Origin: a bacterium
GTDB lineage: Bacteria; Zhuqueibacterota; QNDG01; JAGLOF01
Direction of reading: 5' to 3'
Length of the DNA stretch: 45,817 nucleotides
NCBI GenBank assembly: GCA_023139105.1
Contig: JAGLOF010000053.1
Span: 1-45,817, forward strand
Positions 35,657 through 44,495 of the stretch are shown one piece after another (position 1 is the stretch's first letter; each line of letters starts with the position of its first letter). The translations under genes were made by a program, and so were the position numbers. Below the pieces are notes generated by a model, which was not told where the DNA came from, made no database searches, and saw nothing but the letters and a program-made list of their open reading frames with translations.

Positions 35657-36871
35657 TTAATGAGCTCCCGGCTTGCCCATGTCAACACGCACAAGATTGC
35701 GTGTCTCTGTGTCACCGGTTCTGTTAGTATATAGAAAGTCTGCATTACCCCAGGCCAGATGCTCAATTTCCGGGGATAGAATACCGGGATAGAGAATCTC
35801 TTCCGAGCCATTGGGATGTACTATTAAAATCGGATCATTATTATCAGTTCCAATATAGAGATCACCGTCTTCTGCAAATGTGATGGCATGAAAATCAGAT
35901 GATGCATGAGTTTGTGACTGTGAAATATCAAAATAAATTTCAGGCGTACCCAGGCTACCGTCGGAGGATGAAATTGTACTGTGGAAAATGCCCGAGGCCG
36001 GAAAGGAATCATTGCTGCCGTTATAATTGGCAGCTACATAGAGCATTCCATTAAAAATGCGCATGCCCTTTATGTCAAAATCAGCGTATTGTGTGGAGGC
36101 AGTAAATGAACCGTCGCTCTGAATGATGTAGATATCATTTTCCGTACCACCGGCGTATATAATATCATTAGCGGCTAATTCAATAAAACGCATTCTTTCA
36201 GGCAGGGTAACAAATACAGAGGCTGTACCACCACTGTTTAATGGAATACGATAGAGACTGGCATTATTGCTGCGCTGCAGGTAGAGGAAGTCTGCACTTG
36301 CACGCATGTCTGAAGCTTTTGGAAATGGAGTAGTAGCCCAGCTGTCTTCACGCTCGCCATCAGGAGTGATTTTGGCAATTGTCTTGCCTTTGAGCATGGC
36401 ATAAACATTTTCCTGCGGATCCGCAGCGATTGAAAATATCTGGTCGAGTTGGCTCTGGAAGTTACCGTATTCCCTGGAAGCCTCTTTAAGCTGGTATGGA
36501 GAGTATAATGCTGCAAGAAAGGCATTTTGAGAGACAACGGAAATCTGCATATTCGATTTTAATACGCTCTCATGATAAGGAGGCCGAATGTGTATTTCTG
36601 TCTGAGATAGTGATATGATTTCAGCTTGTTTGCCACCTATGTAAACTTTCAGAAAATCCATTTGGTCCGGGAAGTTTTGTCCCTGAATTGTTATTTCCGT
36701 AATACCGGCAAAGGCCCAATCAGAAGGTGTAACTGTTGTAATAACGGGATTTGAGGCACCTGCTTCATCAGGCTGCCACACTGCCTGCGGCCCATCGTAC
36801 TCGCATGCTGCCAAGAGTATGATGAACATCATCGCTGCAATTTTAAGTGTATAACTAATTTTTATTGACAT
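35657..36871 (-). CDS. IPT/TIG-domain lipoprotein with propeller-like repeats
   Basis: 404 residues. Lipobox 'LLAACEYDG' (Cys23) marks a lipoprotein. An IPT/TIG domain (about 43-130, 'VITTVTPSDWAFAGITEITIQGQNFP') is followed by a region with repeated blades such as 'IFSIAADPQENVYAML' and 'FHAITFAEDGDLYIGTDNNDPI' that reads as an NHL/SMP-30-like beta propeller. AGGAG precedes the start. It sits between the PorV-like and CBM-like genes. In FCB bacteria such lipoproteins accompany TonB receptors and probably bind glycan at the cell surface. Confidence 0.8.
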   Translation of the reverse strand: MSIKISYTLKIAAMMFIILLAACEYDGPQAVWQPDEAGASNPVITTVTPSDWAFAGITEITIQGQNFPDQMDFLKVYIGGKQAEIISLSQTEIHIRPPYHESVLKSNMQISVVSQNAFLAALYSPYQLKEASREYGNFQSQLDQIFSIAADPQENVYAMLKGKTIAKITPDGEREDSWATTPFPKASDMRASADFLYLQRSNNASLYRIPLNSGGTASVFVTLPERMRFIELAANDIIYAGGTENDIYIIQSDGSFTASTQYADFDIKGMRIFNGMLYVAANYNGSNDSFPASGIFHSTISSSDGSLGTPEIYFDISQSQTHASSDFHAITFAEDGDLYIGTDNNDPILIVHPNGSEEILYPGILSPEIEHLAWGNADFLYTNRTGDTETRNLVRVDMGKPGAH

Positions 36872-36882
36872 AGTCTCTCTCC

Positions 36883-37887
36883 TTACATGGAAAAGCGTGC
36901 AGTCATGCGCTGAACTTTATCAAAGACTCCAAAGGGAGTGTAGGCATAATCAAATGATATGCCGTGAACATTTACGCCCATACCAAATGATATATTGTCT
37001 TCATCATTTCCAAAAATGTATCCGCTTCTGATGGAGAGCATACCCGCCAGTGTATAATCAAGACCAATAATTATTTGACCTTCATGAGAACGGAAGTATG
37101 TATGATTTACAGATGCATAGAGTGAGTGAGTGGCATTATCCAGCGGCATAATATCTACCAGATCCATAGATATTCCCAATGTAAATGCCATAGGTGCCTG
37201 GAAACCTTCTCGTTCATATTTTAATTCAGGTGCAAAATTGCGTACAGACATGCCAAATACCAGACTTTTATATCCGGTTTTGAACATTGTACCAAAGTCA
37301 TAGGCCAGTGTAGATACTTCATTTCTTACCTTTGCATTCAATGTGTCATTAACTTGATAGACACTATGACCAAGGGTCTGGCGGACATACTTGATCTGAC
37401 CGCCTACAGAGAACATGTCTGTGAGTTTTTTTGCATATCCCAGACCTGCGGCAAATGCTGAAGGGGAAAATATGTCGGTCTTTATATATCCCAGGAATTC
37501 ATCCGGGGCAACCATGGTTCCTTGAAATTCACCATAGTCGACAATTAAGAGAGATGCTCCGATCACACCATAGCGTCCATTGGCAGGATTAAAGGCAATA
37601 GTGAAGGTGTTGTGAGATATATCGGCTATCCATTGATTTTGAGAGGCCGTAATATCAATGCTAGCTTCCATATCAGCCATGCCGGCAGGATTAAAAAGAA
37701 GAGCACTGGAATTCATACCCGGTAGTGTATGAACTGCGCCGCCCAGTGCAGCAGATCTGGCGTCAGAAATTATACTTAGAAATTGTAATCCTGATTGAGC
37801 TGTTTTTTTACGATCCTGGGCAGAGGCTGTATGTGTCACAAACAACAGCCCTGTCAATACCGCAAACACGCATTTTTTTCTATTCAT
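36883..37887 (-). CDS. PorV/PorQ-family outer-membrane protein
   Basis: 334 residues from the preferred start (AGGA 7 nt upstream). Signal peptide ending near 'ASAQ'; then the family opening 'GLQFLSIISDARSAALGGAV' and 'NSSALLFNPAGMADM', followed by beta strands and the end 'GISFDYAYTPFGVFDKVQRMTARFSM' typical of a 14-strand outer-membrane barrel. PorV carries T9SS cargo to the sortase in Bacteroidota; paralogues in other FCB phyla sit beside TonB receptors. It lies 11 bp before the IPT/TIG gene. Confidence 0.88.
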   Translation of the reverse strand: MNRKKCVFAVLTGLLFVTHTASAQDRKKTAQSGLQFLSIISDARSAALGGAVHTLPGMNSSALLFNPAGMADMEASIDITASQNQWIADISHNTFTIAFNPANGRYGVIGASLLIVDYGEFQGTMVAPDEFLGYIKTDIFSPSAFAAGLGYAKKLTDMFSVGGQIKYVRQTLGHSVYQVNDTLNAKVRNEVSTLAYDFGTMFKTGYKSLVFGMSVRNFAPELKYEREGFQAPMAFTLGISMDLVDIMPLDNATHSLYASVNHTYFRSHEGQIIIGLDYTLAGMLSIRSGYIFGNDEDNISFGMGVNVHGISFDYAYTPFGVFDKVQRMTARFSM

Positions 37888-37926
37888 ACCAACATCCTTT
37901 GTCTTTAGCTTATGCATCGTTTGATG

Positions 37927-40008
37927 CTATCGAATTATGACTAATTTTCGATAGGTGTGATCGCCTTTGCTGTATTTCAGATCCCCTGTAACAGAGTCAT
38001 AGGTATCTTCAGTAACCTCAAGGTGGATGATATATACACCACTGACCACCAACTGCCCCGATGATGTCTGGCAATTCCAGAGCTCATCACCACTGCCGTT
38101 TGTATGGTAAATAGTATTTACCAGGTCACCTCTCTCAGTGAAGATTTTAAGTGTACATACATCTGGCAGACCAAACAGAGCAATTTGATCAGGTGCTGAA
38201 CTCTCAAATTGTAAGGAACGTGCCCTGACATTGAAGGGGTTGGGTATAATCGTAAATTCTTTTAGTGATTTTCCGGGTTCACGCAGTAAGAAGGCCTCTT
38301 TATTTGTCATAGTGAAAAATTTGCTGCTGACCAGAGGCTTTCCGGGATTGACCAGGTTTGTAGATCCATCATCTTTGGTCTGCACATAGTAGTAGTACTT
38401 AAATCCGCGGGATGCTTCAGTATCATTATATTCATGAACCACATTGGCTGCATCACAAGAGAAAATTTCTTCATACAGCGTATCTGGTTTACCAATTGCA
38501 CGATAGACACGATATCCGTCAAAATTTGTCCATGCATCTGCGTTGTCAGCCCATTCAAGATGAATGCGATTACCTTTTGATTGAACAATAAATTGTTCAG
38601 GAGGCGGAGGAGGAGAGGGGATGTCGTAATCATTGTCAAAATTATCAATAGCTCGATCAAAAGACTGCAAGAGTGAGTCTTCACCGGTCTGAACCCATTG
38701 ACGTTTATATTGATCTCTGTCATTTGACTGACTGCCATTGGGAAGAGTAAATGGGCTGTCATCATTGAACCATTTATCTGCAATTTCATAATTTAATGCG
38801 CGATGAATACCTGATACACCCTCTGCAATGACAATACGTATACTGTCGCCTGGCTCCAAGGTATATGGGCCATATCCTGCGCCCTGAGAATATCCACCGG
38901 CATCACTGCCCCAGATATCTGCAAAGTTACCTCCTAAAGCTTCAAAATGAGTTTGCTCCGGGTGCCCTGCTGTCATGGTCTGATATTTACGTGTCATAAG
39001 CTGTGGATTAAACATGTCTCTGTCTTGCGGGCCTGTATCCGAGCCTATGTACCCTGTTGTTACGGGTTGATAAGGATCGTCAACAGGATTACCAGGTGCC
39101 TGATCTGCATGCAGTGTAACCATACCTACATATTGTACACCGCCAAGAGAGATGCCGCTGAGCCAGTCAGGGGCACCCCAGTCGTCCACCGTTGATTGTG
39201 AGTGAGGGCCATACCAGGCATAAGCCGCTCTCATGCGGAAATCGGCTGCATTTGGATCTTGACCAATAACGTGATTAGTACAATTTTTACCCCAGTTTAT
39301 ATTTCCATTGGGACTCCAGCCGCGTTGAAATGATTCGTGCCCTACACCGTATCTGTTTTGCAGATGGAGAACAACTCCGTAAAGTGTTTTTGTATCAACA
39401 GTACCGTTTCTATCGATAATGCCAGTATTTTTCAGGATATATTCATAGATGATATAATTGTCGTGATTCTGCTGCGAGAATTGCATTATTGTACGGGTAA
39501 TATCCAATCCGATATAGGAGTGCATTTTATTGATAATAAGGCGGTCTGCAAGCATATCCGGATTATATTCATCCACAATATCACTGTAGTTATTATCAGA
39601 CGCTTCTTCATCATCAACTATTACAATAGGATGTGGGAAGCGTCCTATCATCCTGAAGTCATAGGGCATTATTTCATTGATATCATCATAGCTTCTGGTA
39701 CCGACAGAGACTATTTTATGGGGTACAATCTGGTTGAGACCCGGATCAAAGAAGTCAGTTGTGCCGATCCACATTGATTTGCCGACAAGGTTGTCCTGGT
39801 AAGAGAATTGAGCGGGCCAGCGAAGTCCGTCCTGCTGCTCACTGGTTTGATCTGTACGGCCCATTTCATATTCAGCACCAACATTCACAATGTATTGATG
39901 CAATGATCCTGTGCGCAGCCATTTGAATTTTTTCCCTTGTCCCATGGAAATGCCCTGAAAAAAGAGGCTGCATAATAGAGTTGTCAATATAATTTGTTTG
40001 TATTTCAT
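37927..40008 (-). CDS. Large secreted protein with FN3-like domain and T9SS-like C-terminus
   Basis: 693 residues. Signal peptide at about 1-24 ('LLCSLFFQGISMGQ'). The first 450 residues are an unassigned domain with many aromatic and acidic residues. A fibronectin III-like domain follows ('PPEQFIVQSKGNRIHLEWADNAD...GYRVYRAIG'), then 'IPNPFNVRARSLQFE...VSGVYIIHLEV' ending 'YRKLVIIR', a T9SS-type sorting domain. Together with the receptor directly upstream it may be the surface lid or substrate-binding partner that takes the place of SusD. GAGG 6 nt upstream supports the start. No SusD helices are seen. Confidence 0.82.
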   Translation of the reverse strand: MKYKQIILTTLLCSLFFQGISMGQGKKFKWLRTGSLHQYIVNVGAEYEMGRTDQTSEQQDGLRWPAQFSYQDNLVGKSMWIGTTDFFDPGLNQIVPHKIVSVGTRSYDDINEIMPYDFRMIGRFPHPIVIVDDEEASDNNYSDIVDEYNPDMLADRLIINKMHSYIGLDITRTIMQFSQQNHDNYIIYEYILKNTGIIDRNGTVDTKTLYGVVLHLQNRYGVGHESFQRGWSPNGNINWGKNCTNHVIGQDPNAADFRMRAAYAWYGPHSQSTVDDWGAPDWLSGISLGGVQYVGMVTLHADQAPGNPVDDPYQPVTTGYIGSDTGPQDRDMFNPQLMTRKYQTMTAGHPEQTHFEALGGNFADIWGSDAGGYSQGAGYGPYTLEPGDSIRIVIAEGVSGIHRALNYEIADKWFNDDSPFTLPNGSQSNDRDQYKRQWVQTGEDSLLQSFDRAIDNFDNDYDIPSPPPPPEQFIVQSKGNRIHLEWADNADAWTNFDGYRVYRAIGKPDTLYEEIFSCDAANVVHEYNDTEASRGFKYYYYVQTKDDGSTNLVNPGKPLVSSKFFTMTNKEAFLLREPGKSLKEFTIIPNPFNVRARSLQFESSAPDQIALFGLPDVCTLKIFTERGDLVNTIYHTNGSGDELWNCQTSSGQLVVSGVYIIHLEVTEDTYDSVTGDLKYSKGDHTYRKLVIIR

Positions 40009-40051
40009 AGTATCCTCTTGCGCATACGCTCAAAATATCAGATGACGGACA

Positions 40052-43000
40052 TTAGAATGATGTTCTTATGCCAATGAAGATCTGCCTGGGACTGAGAAAG
40101 TTAAAAGATGTCATATTGGGCATATCTATATATGCCTTGTCGTCTATGATTTTATTCATCCTGGAACGTGATACTTCAGTCCAGATACCGTCAATCTGTT
40201 CCATGTATATTCCTGTTGATGAGATATAATATATAGCACTTCTATTGCCTGTAAAACCGTCGGGCATGTGTCCAATTTGCTCAATTGGTTGATAATCAAC
40301 GCCCTGTTTACGATAATCACCGGGCCGATCATCGCCCGTGATATTTGTATAAGCTTTATCCTTTGGCAGATGCAGGGAATTGAAATAGTCCTGATAATCG
40401 TTGTAATCGTAGAAGTTTTCAGTATTAAGCCTGCGGGTATTTAATAAATTATTAATTTCTACGAAAACTGTCATATTCACAGGCTTCATATTGAAAGTTT
40501 TATGAAAACTTAACACAAAATTATAATAGTCGGTGAAGTGAATGTTGGACTCAATACCGGGTCTGCTTTGAGGATTCCATGTACCCCAATATCCTGAAGA
40601 CCATTCACCGATAAGGTTAGCTTTAAGTGAGCCCAGAGGATGAAAACCCATTAATTCAGGGCCGAAATCATCAGGTGTAAACATATTCAAACTTATGCGT
40701 GCATATGGTTGAGGGATAGGGCGGCTTTGATAATTAACCTCAGGATTTTCTCTTTCCCATCGTTTTTGTTCCGACGGAGATTCATAGCGAACCGGTATCC
40801 CGAAATTACCTGATGATGAAACTCTGTATGTATAATTGGCAAATCCTGTCCACCAATTTCCAGTTGATTTTCGCAGGGTTATTTCAAAACCACGAATATC
40901 TTCATAATTATTATTGTTCATTGCTCTGTAGCCAACTGTTCCGTCATTTCCAAAGTAGCGTGTTGTTGATGTTTGATCTTTGATATCATGATAGAAAGCG
41001 GCAATTTGGATCAGATACTCATCAAACATAGTCTGGTCAAATCCAAGTTCATATGAAATTGTTTTGGCCAATGCAAGATTTGGATTTCCAAAACGCATCA
41101 AACGATTGGTTGCGCCTCTTGACAATAGAAAGATCTGTTCATATGAAGGTAATTGCTTGAAGTGACCGTAATTAAAGAAGAGTTTTGAATTCTCAGTTAT
41201 AGGATGAGACAGACTCATGCGGGGACTGAGAGTAATTTCCATATTTGATTTTTTCTTCTTGATATCCATAGCATCATTATACAAACCGGAGAAAAAATCT
41301 TTGTTGTAAGCGGATACATCAACCCAACTCGTATTTGAATTGCTTATATCCAGCCTTAAACCGGCATTCAGGATAAAACCTTTGGTTTCAAGTTTATTCT
41401 GAACATAAAAAGCACCGCGATATGGAGTTTCTTTTATATTCGTATAAGTATTGGATTCCGGGAAGAATAGATTTACTACTCCATAATCAAGATCTAAATC
41501 ATTGTATACAAATTCGAAGCCACTTTTAATGAGGTTGTTAAAATTAAGCTGACTGGTTAAATCCAATTTGAAAGTTGTTGAAGAAATCTTGCTCTTGTCC
41601 CGTGCTGTAGATGTGTGACCTCCCATGACCATGCCATCTCCAATTGATGTAAAGGGCATGGATGAAAATCCAAAAGGAGCTTCATTAACAAAATAACCGT
41701 CAAAAAGTTCATAGCTGGCAGATGTGTCACGTGTAGCAGCAGGGCGAGTAAAATATGTTCTTGATATATGATCTATGCTTGCCTCATAAAAAGTATTTAT
41801 TGAAAGCATATGTGTAAGTTTTAAAGAAAATGTTTTGTGAGAGACATCTGCAAGGCTGTAATAGCCTGTACCGAAAATTCGTCCTGGTATCTGCAGGTTT
41901 TGATTCATGGCTGCCACAACTGAGTATGGAGAGCGTATATAATGTGTACTGTTAGCCTGCTCTGTGCCGTTCATGGCAATGTTGTAACTTTTCCCTACTG
42001 TAGAAAAAAACTTTAATTTGATAGATTCGGAGATATCCGATGTCAGCTGGAGAGACCAGTCATAATTATAATAATCATCTCTTGTCAGGGGAAATATATA
42101 CATCTCTTTTTCATTACGGAATGAAGTGAAGAAACGCAGATTACCAAGTTTCCTACCTATGAGAGGTACAGGACCGCCAAATCCGGCATCGATATTATAA
42201 TCAGGTTTGTCAAGAACCGGCTGTTTCCTATGTTGATATTTGAATAATCGCTGCAGCGCAGCCGGAGAGAGCTCATTGCCTTTTATATTATCGGTAAAAG
42301 TACTCTCTGATATACGGTTCCAGCCCTCAAAAGTAGGATATTGACGAGTTGTATAAAAATCCCATGAACTGTTCTGTGTGCCTGTCCAACAAACATCATT
42401 ATCAAGATAAGGTCGCATCCACATAGAATTTGCATCATATGGAGACATGCCAAAGTGCTTTTGAATAGCAGGGGAAGCTTTTAAAGTCAAAGTTCCATGA
42501 TAGGAGTCTTTATCACCTTCCCTGGTAACAACATTCACTATGCCGGATCTTACTTGGCCGTATTCTGCATTAAAGCCGCCGCGTTCTACCGAGACCTCTT
42601 GAACGGCACTTAGGGCAATTCCGGAAATTGGCTGATTGGTTCTGGCATCACGCATTGTCATACCATCAATTTGAAACAAGGCTTCACCAGAGCTGCCACC
42701 ACGGATAGAGAGATCTTCATCAACACCGGCCTGTAAGCCTACAACATCAGAGACACTAGTCATAGGCATGTCTTTTATTTCTTCGCCTGAAAAGGATGTT
42801 ACACTAGTAGCCACATCCTTTTTTACCAATTTTCTTTCTGCAATTACAGTAATAGTTTCACCTTGAACAACTTCAACTTCCAGTTCAAAGTTAATCCGTG
42901 ATGTCTGGTCAATGCGTACTCGTACTTTGGAGATAATTATCTTTGAATAGCCAATCATTGATGCTGTGACATCGTATATACCTGGTGGCACTTGAAGAAT

Positions 43001-43201
43001 TGTATATTGGCCGTTAAGATTACTGGCTGCACCCAGCATAGTGCCACGAATCATTACATTGACACCCATAAGGGGCTTTCCGGTGTTTTTGTCGATTATT
43101 GTGCCGGAGATCTTACCTTTTGTACCTGCATCTGCTTGAGTTGCAAATACAAGGGGAAGAGCTAGCATAAAAGCGAGTAGTAATTTTGTTGTCCGGGTCA
43201 T
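40052..43201 (-). CDS. TonB-dependent outer-membrane receptor with carboxypeptidase-regulatory-like domain
   Basis: 1049 residues from the preferred start (GGAGG 8 nt upstream). Signal peptide ending 'ATQADA'; a carboxypeptidase-regulatory-like domain ('GKISGTIIDKNTGKPLMGVNVMIRGT', about 25-105); a plug ('DMPMTSVSDVVGLQAGVDEDLSIRGGSSGEALFQIDGM'); and a large 22-strand-type barrel ending 'FLSPRQIFIGIRTSF' with terminal Phe. It should import glycan fragments using TonB energy. It is the first gene of the minus-strand cluster and has two LacI-type operators around its promoter. Confidence 0.93.
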   Translation of the reverse strand: MTRTTKLLLAFMLALPLVFATQADAGTKGKISGTIIDKNTGKPLMGVNVMIRGTMLGAASNLNGQYTILQVPPGIYDVTASMIGYSKIIISKVRVRIDQTSRINFELEVEVVQGETITVIAERKLVKKDVATSVTSFSGEEIKDMPMTSVSDVVGLQAGVDEDLSIRGGSSGEALFQIDGMTMRDARTNQPISGIALSAVQEVSVERGGFNAEYGQVRSGIVNVVTREGDKDSYHGTLTLKASPAIQKHFGMSPYDANSMWMRPYLDNDVCWTGTQNSSWDFYTTRQYPTFEGWNRISESTFTDNIKGNELSPAALQRLFKYQHRKQPVLDKPDYNIDAGFGGPVPLIGRKLGNLRFFTSFRNEKEMYIFPLTRDDYYNYDWSLQLTSDISESIKLKFFSTVGKSYNIAMNGTEQANSTHYIRSPYSVVAAMNQNLQIPGRIFGTGYYSLADVSHKTFSLKLTHMLSINTFYEASIDHISRTYFTRPAATRDTSASYELFDGYFVNEAPFGFSSMPFTSIGDGMVMGGHTSTARDKSKISSTTFKLDLTSQLNFNNLIKSGFEFVYNDLDLDYGVVNLFFPESNTYTNIKETPYRGAFYVQNKLETKGFILNAGLRLDISNSNTSWVDVSAYNKDFFSGLYNDAMDIKKKKSNMEITLSPRMSLSHPITENSKLFFNYGHFKQLPSYEQIFLLSRGATNRLMRFGNPNLALAKTISYELGFDQTMFDEYLIQIAAFYHDIKDQTSTTRYFGNDGTVGYRAMNNNNYEDIRGFEITLRKSTGNWWTGFANYTYRVSSSGNFGIPVRYESPSEQKRWERENPEVNYQSRPIPQPYARISLNMFTPDDFGPELMGFHPLGSLKANLIGEWSSGYWGTWNPQSRPGIESNIHFTDYYNFVLSFHKTFNMKPVNMTVFVEINNLLNTRRLNTENFYDYNDYQDYFNSLHLPKDKAYTNITGDDRPGDYRKQGVDYQPIEQIGHMPDGFTGNRSAIYYISSTGIYMEQIDGIWTEVSRSRMNKIIDDKAYIDMPNMTSFNFLSPRQIFIGIRTSF

Positions 43202-43316
43202 CAGTGGGCCCTCCAGAATAATGGAATGGAAATTCACCAAATAACTGATAAATATGATCAATGTTGTTAATACTTTTGAACTGTACTATGAGATCGGATT
43301 GATTATTACAGACAGT

Positions 43317-43328
43317 GTTACCGGTATC
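43317..43328 (-). promoter_or_regulatory. LacI-type operator, proximal copy
   Basis: GTTACCGGTATC with the palindromic core TACCGGTA. It begins 12 bp past the -10 element on the minus strand, so it covers about +5 to +16 of the receptor transcript: a repressing position. An identical 12-mer lies exactly 60 bp away at 43377. Confidence 0.65.
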
Positions 43329-43339
43329 TGTGACAGACA

Positions 43340-43368
43340 AATATATAATGATGAAACAGAGAAAGCAA
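43340..43368 (-). promoter_or_regulatory. Promoter of the glycan utilisation operon
   Basis: On the minus strand TTGCTT (43368-43363), a 17-bp spacer and TATATT (43345-43340). It is bracketed by the two GTTACCGGTATC sites. The receptor start codon lies about 130 nt downstream of the expected transcription start, leaving a long leader. Confidence 0.6.
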
Positions 43369-43376
43369 GTATAAAA

Positions 43377-43388
43377 GTTACCGGTATC
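43377..43388 (-). promoter_or_regulatory. LacI-type operator, distal copy
   Basis: Second GTTACCGGTATC, just upstream of the -35 element of the receptor promoter and exactly 60 bp from the proximal copy. Two such sites could be bridged by a repressor tetramer. Confidence 0.65.
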
Positions 43389-43517
43389 ATTCGAGCGGCA
43401 AGTTTGATTTTATGTGCATTATTCTCAAGTCTTTTAATTTTTTAAGACTTACGTAGCTGATCATAGGATTGTGCTTGACTAAATAAAAAAAAGAACAAGC
43501 ACCAATTGAACACGGAG

Positions 43518-43933
43518 GACACGGAAAAAACGGATATGCACGGATTGAGATCGGGAGTAGAAAGAGCAGGAGTAATGCCCATGAAATTAACACAACTACC
43601 AGATCGTGTTATCTCGATGGAGTGTTGAAAAAACTTTTTAACCAATTTGTCATCCCCTGATGCTCTTAAAGGGGATCTTCATTCCGGGGACAACCGAACG
43701 AAGATCTCCGATACAATCATTCGGAGATGACATGCTTTTTCTGTTTTTCAACATACTAGGAGTGTAACGACTGTGAGATCTTATAGCTTACAGTTATCGT
43801 ATGATGCTACAAGTTTATTAAGACGGAATCTGTTTGCAGCTTTGGTGTATCCCGGTCAATAATTATCAATTATTGTTCATATATGTGAACCTGTCAACGG
43901 TGGATCCCTGCCACAAGCATGCAGGGATGACAT
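43518..43933. repeat. Direct repeat copy A (interrupted)
   Basis: Matches copy B at 44036-44301 after removal of a 140-bp insertion at 43625-43764. The right part (43766-43933, 168 bp) appears identical to 44134-44301; in the left part five differences were counted over 72 bases (43553-43624). Internal structures: CAATAATT-ATC-AATTATTG, GTTCA...TGAAC, and a terminal ATCCCTGC/GCAGGGAT stem. No coding content was recognised. Confidence 0.85.
43623..43764. mobile_element. Small TIR-flanked insertion inside repeat copy A
   Basis: Absent from copy B. Ends are TGTTGAAAAA (43623-43632) and TTTTTCAACA (43744-43753); GGAGTG occurs on both sides (43619-43624 and 43759-43764), a possible 6-bp target duplication. 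The interior folds into three hairpins (ATCCCCT/AGGGGAT, GATCTTC/GAAGATC, ATCTCCGA/TCGGAGAT). No transposase: a MITE-like element. Confidence 0.65.
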
Positions 43934-44035
43934 GTTTTTTTTATGTACATGTCACTCCTGAACTCTTCATGCCGACCGAAGGTCAATGATCCTGTCATAA
44001 GACTATAATTGACAGTAACGAAATATAAGACAAAT

Positions 44036-44301
44036 GACACGGAAAAAGTGGACATGGATTGGGAGTAGAAAGAGCAGGAGCAATGTCCATGAAATTAACA
44101 CAACTACCAGATCATGTCATCTCGAAGGAGTGGAACGACTGTGAGATCTTATAGCTTACAGTTATCGTATGATGCTACAAGTTTATTAAGACGGAATCTG
44201 TTTGCAGCTTTGGTGTATCCCGGTCAATAATTATCAATTATTGTTCATATATGTGAACCTGTCAACGGTGGATCCCTGCCACAAGCATGCAGGGATGACA
44301 T
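44036..44301. repeat. Direct repeat copy B (uninterrupted)
   Basis: Intact copy of the unit described at 43518-43933; it shows the empty site 'aaggagtggaacgactg' where copy A carries its insertion. It lies 21 bp before the operator pair of the MBL-fold gene. Confidence 0.85.
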
Positions 44302-44321
44302 ATTTCTTTTAGTCATTATCA

Positions 44322-44393
44322 AACACCGGGTGTTGAATTTAAACCTACACATGCTATAAATACGAAACATAAAATAATTCAACACCCGGTGTT
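44322..44393 (+). promoter_or_regulatory. Inverted operator pair around the promoter of the MBL-fold gene
   Basis: AACACCGGGTGTTGAATT (44322-44339) recurs inverted at 44376-44393. Each arm contains its own palindrome AACACC-S-GGTGTT, centres 59 bp apart. Between them lie TTGAAT (44333-44338), a 16-bp spacer and TATAAA (44355-44360). The first site overlaps the -35 and the second covers the early transcribed region, a classical repressor layout. No regulator gene is adjacent in the window. Confidence 0.6.
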
Positions 44394-44495
44394 AGATGGT
44401 TGTTAAATTTTTTTATTGCATAAAATGCATAATTATCATTAACATTAAGATATGAACATTAACATTGACTTTAATATAAATGAAAGATCATAAAA

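Noticed and set aside
34021..35811. Longer version of the CBM-like protein starting at 35811
   Set aside because: The first 92 residues would overlap the upstream IPT/TIG gene and lack a signal peptide; the start at 35535 has a strong ribosome site and a clear signal peptide.
43254..43445. 63-residue open frame upstream of the receptor gene on the plus strand
   Set aside because: It covers the operators and promoter of the receptor gene; its reading frame is a by-product of AT-rich DNA.
43518..44301. CRISPR array
   Set aside because: Only two long unequal copies, no regular short spacers and no cas genes in the window.
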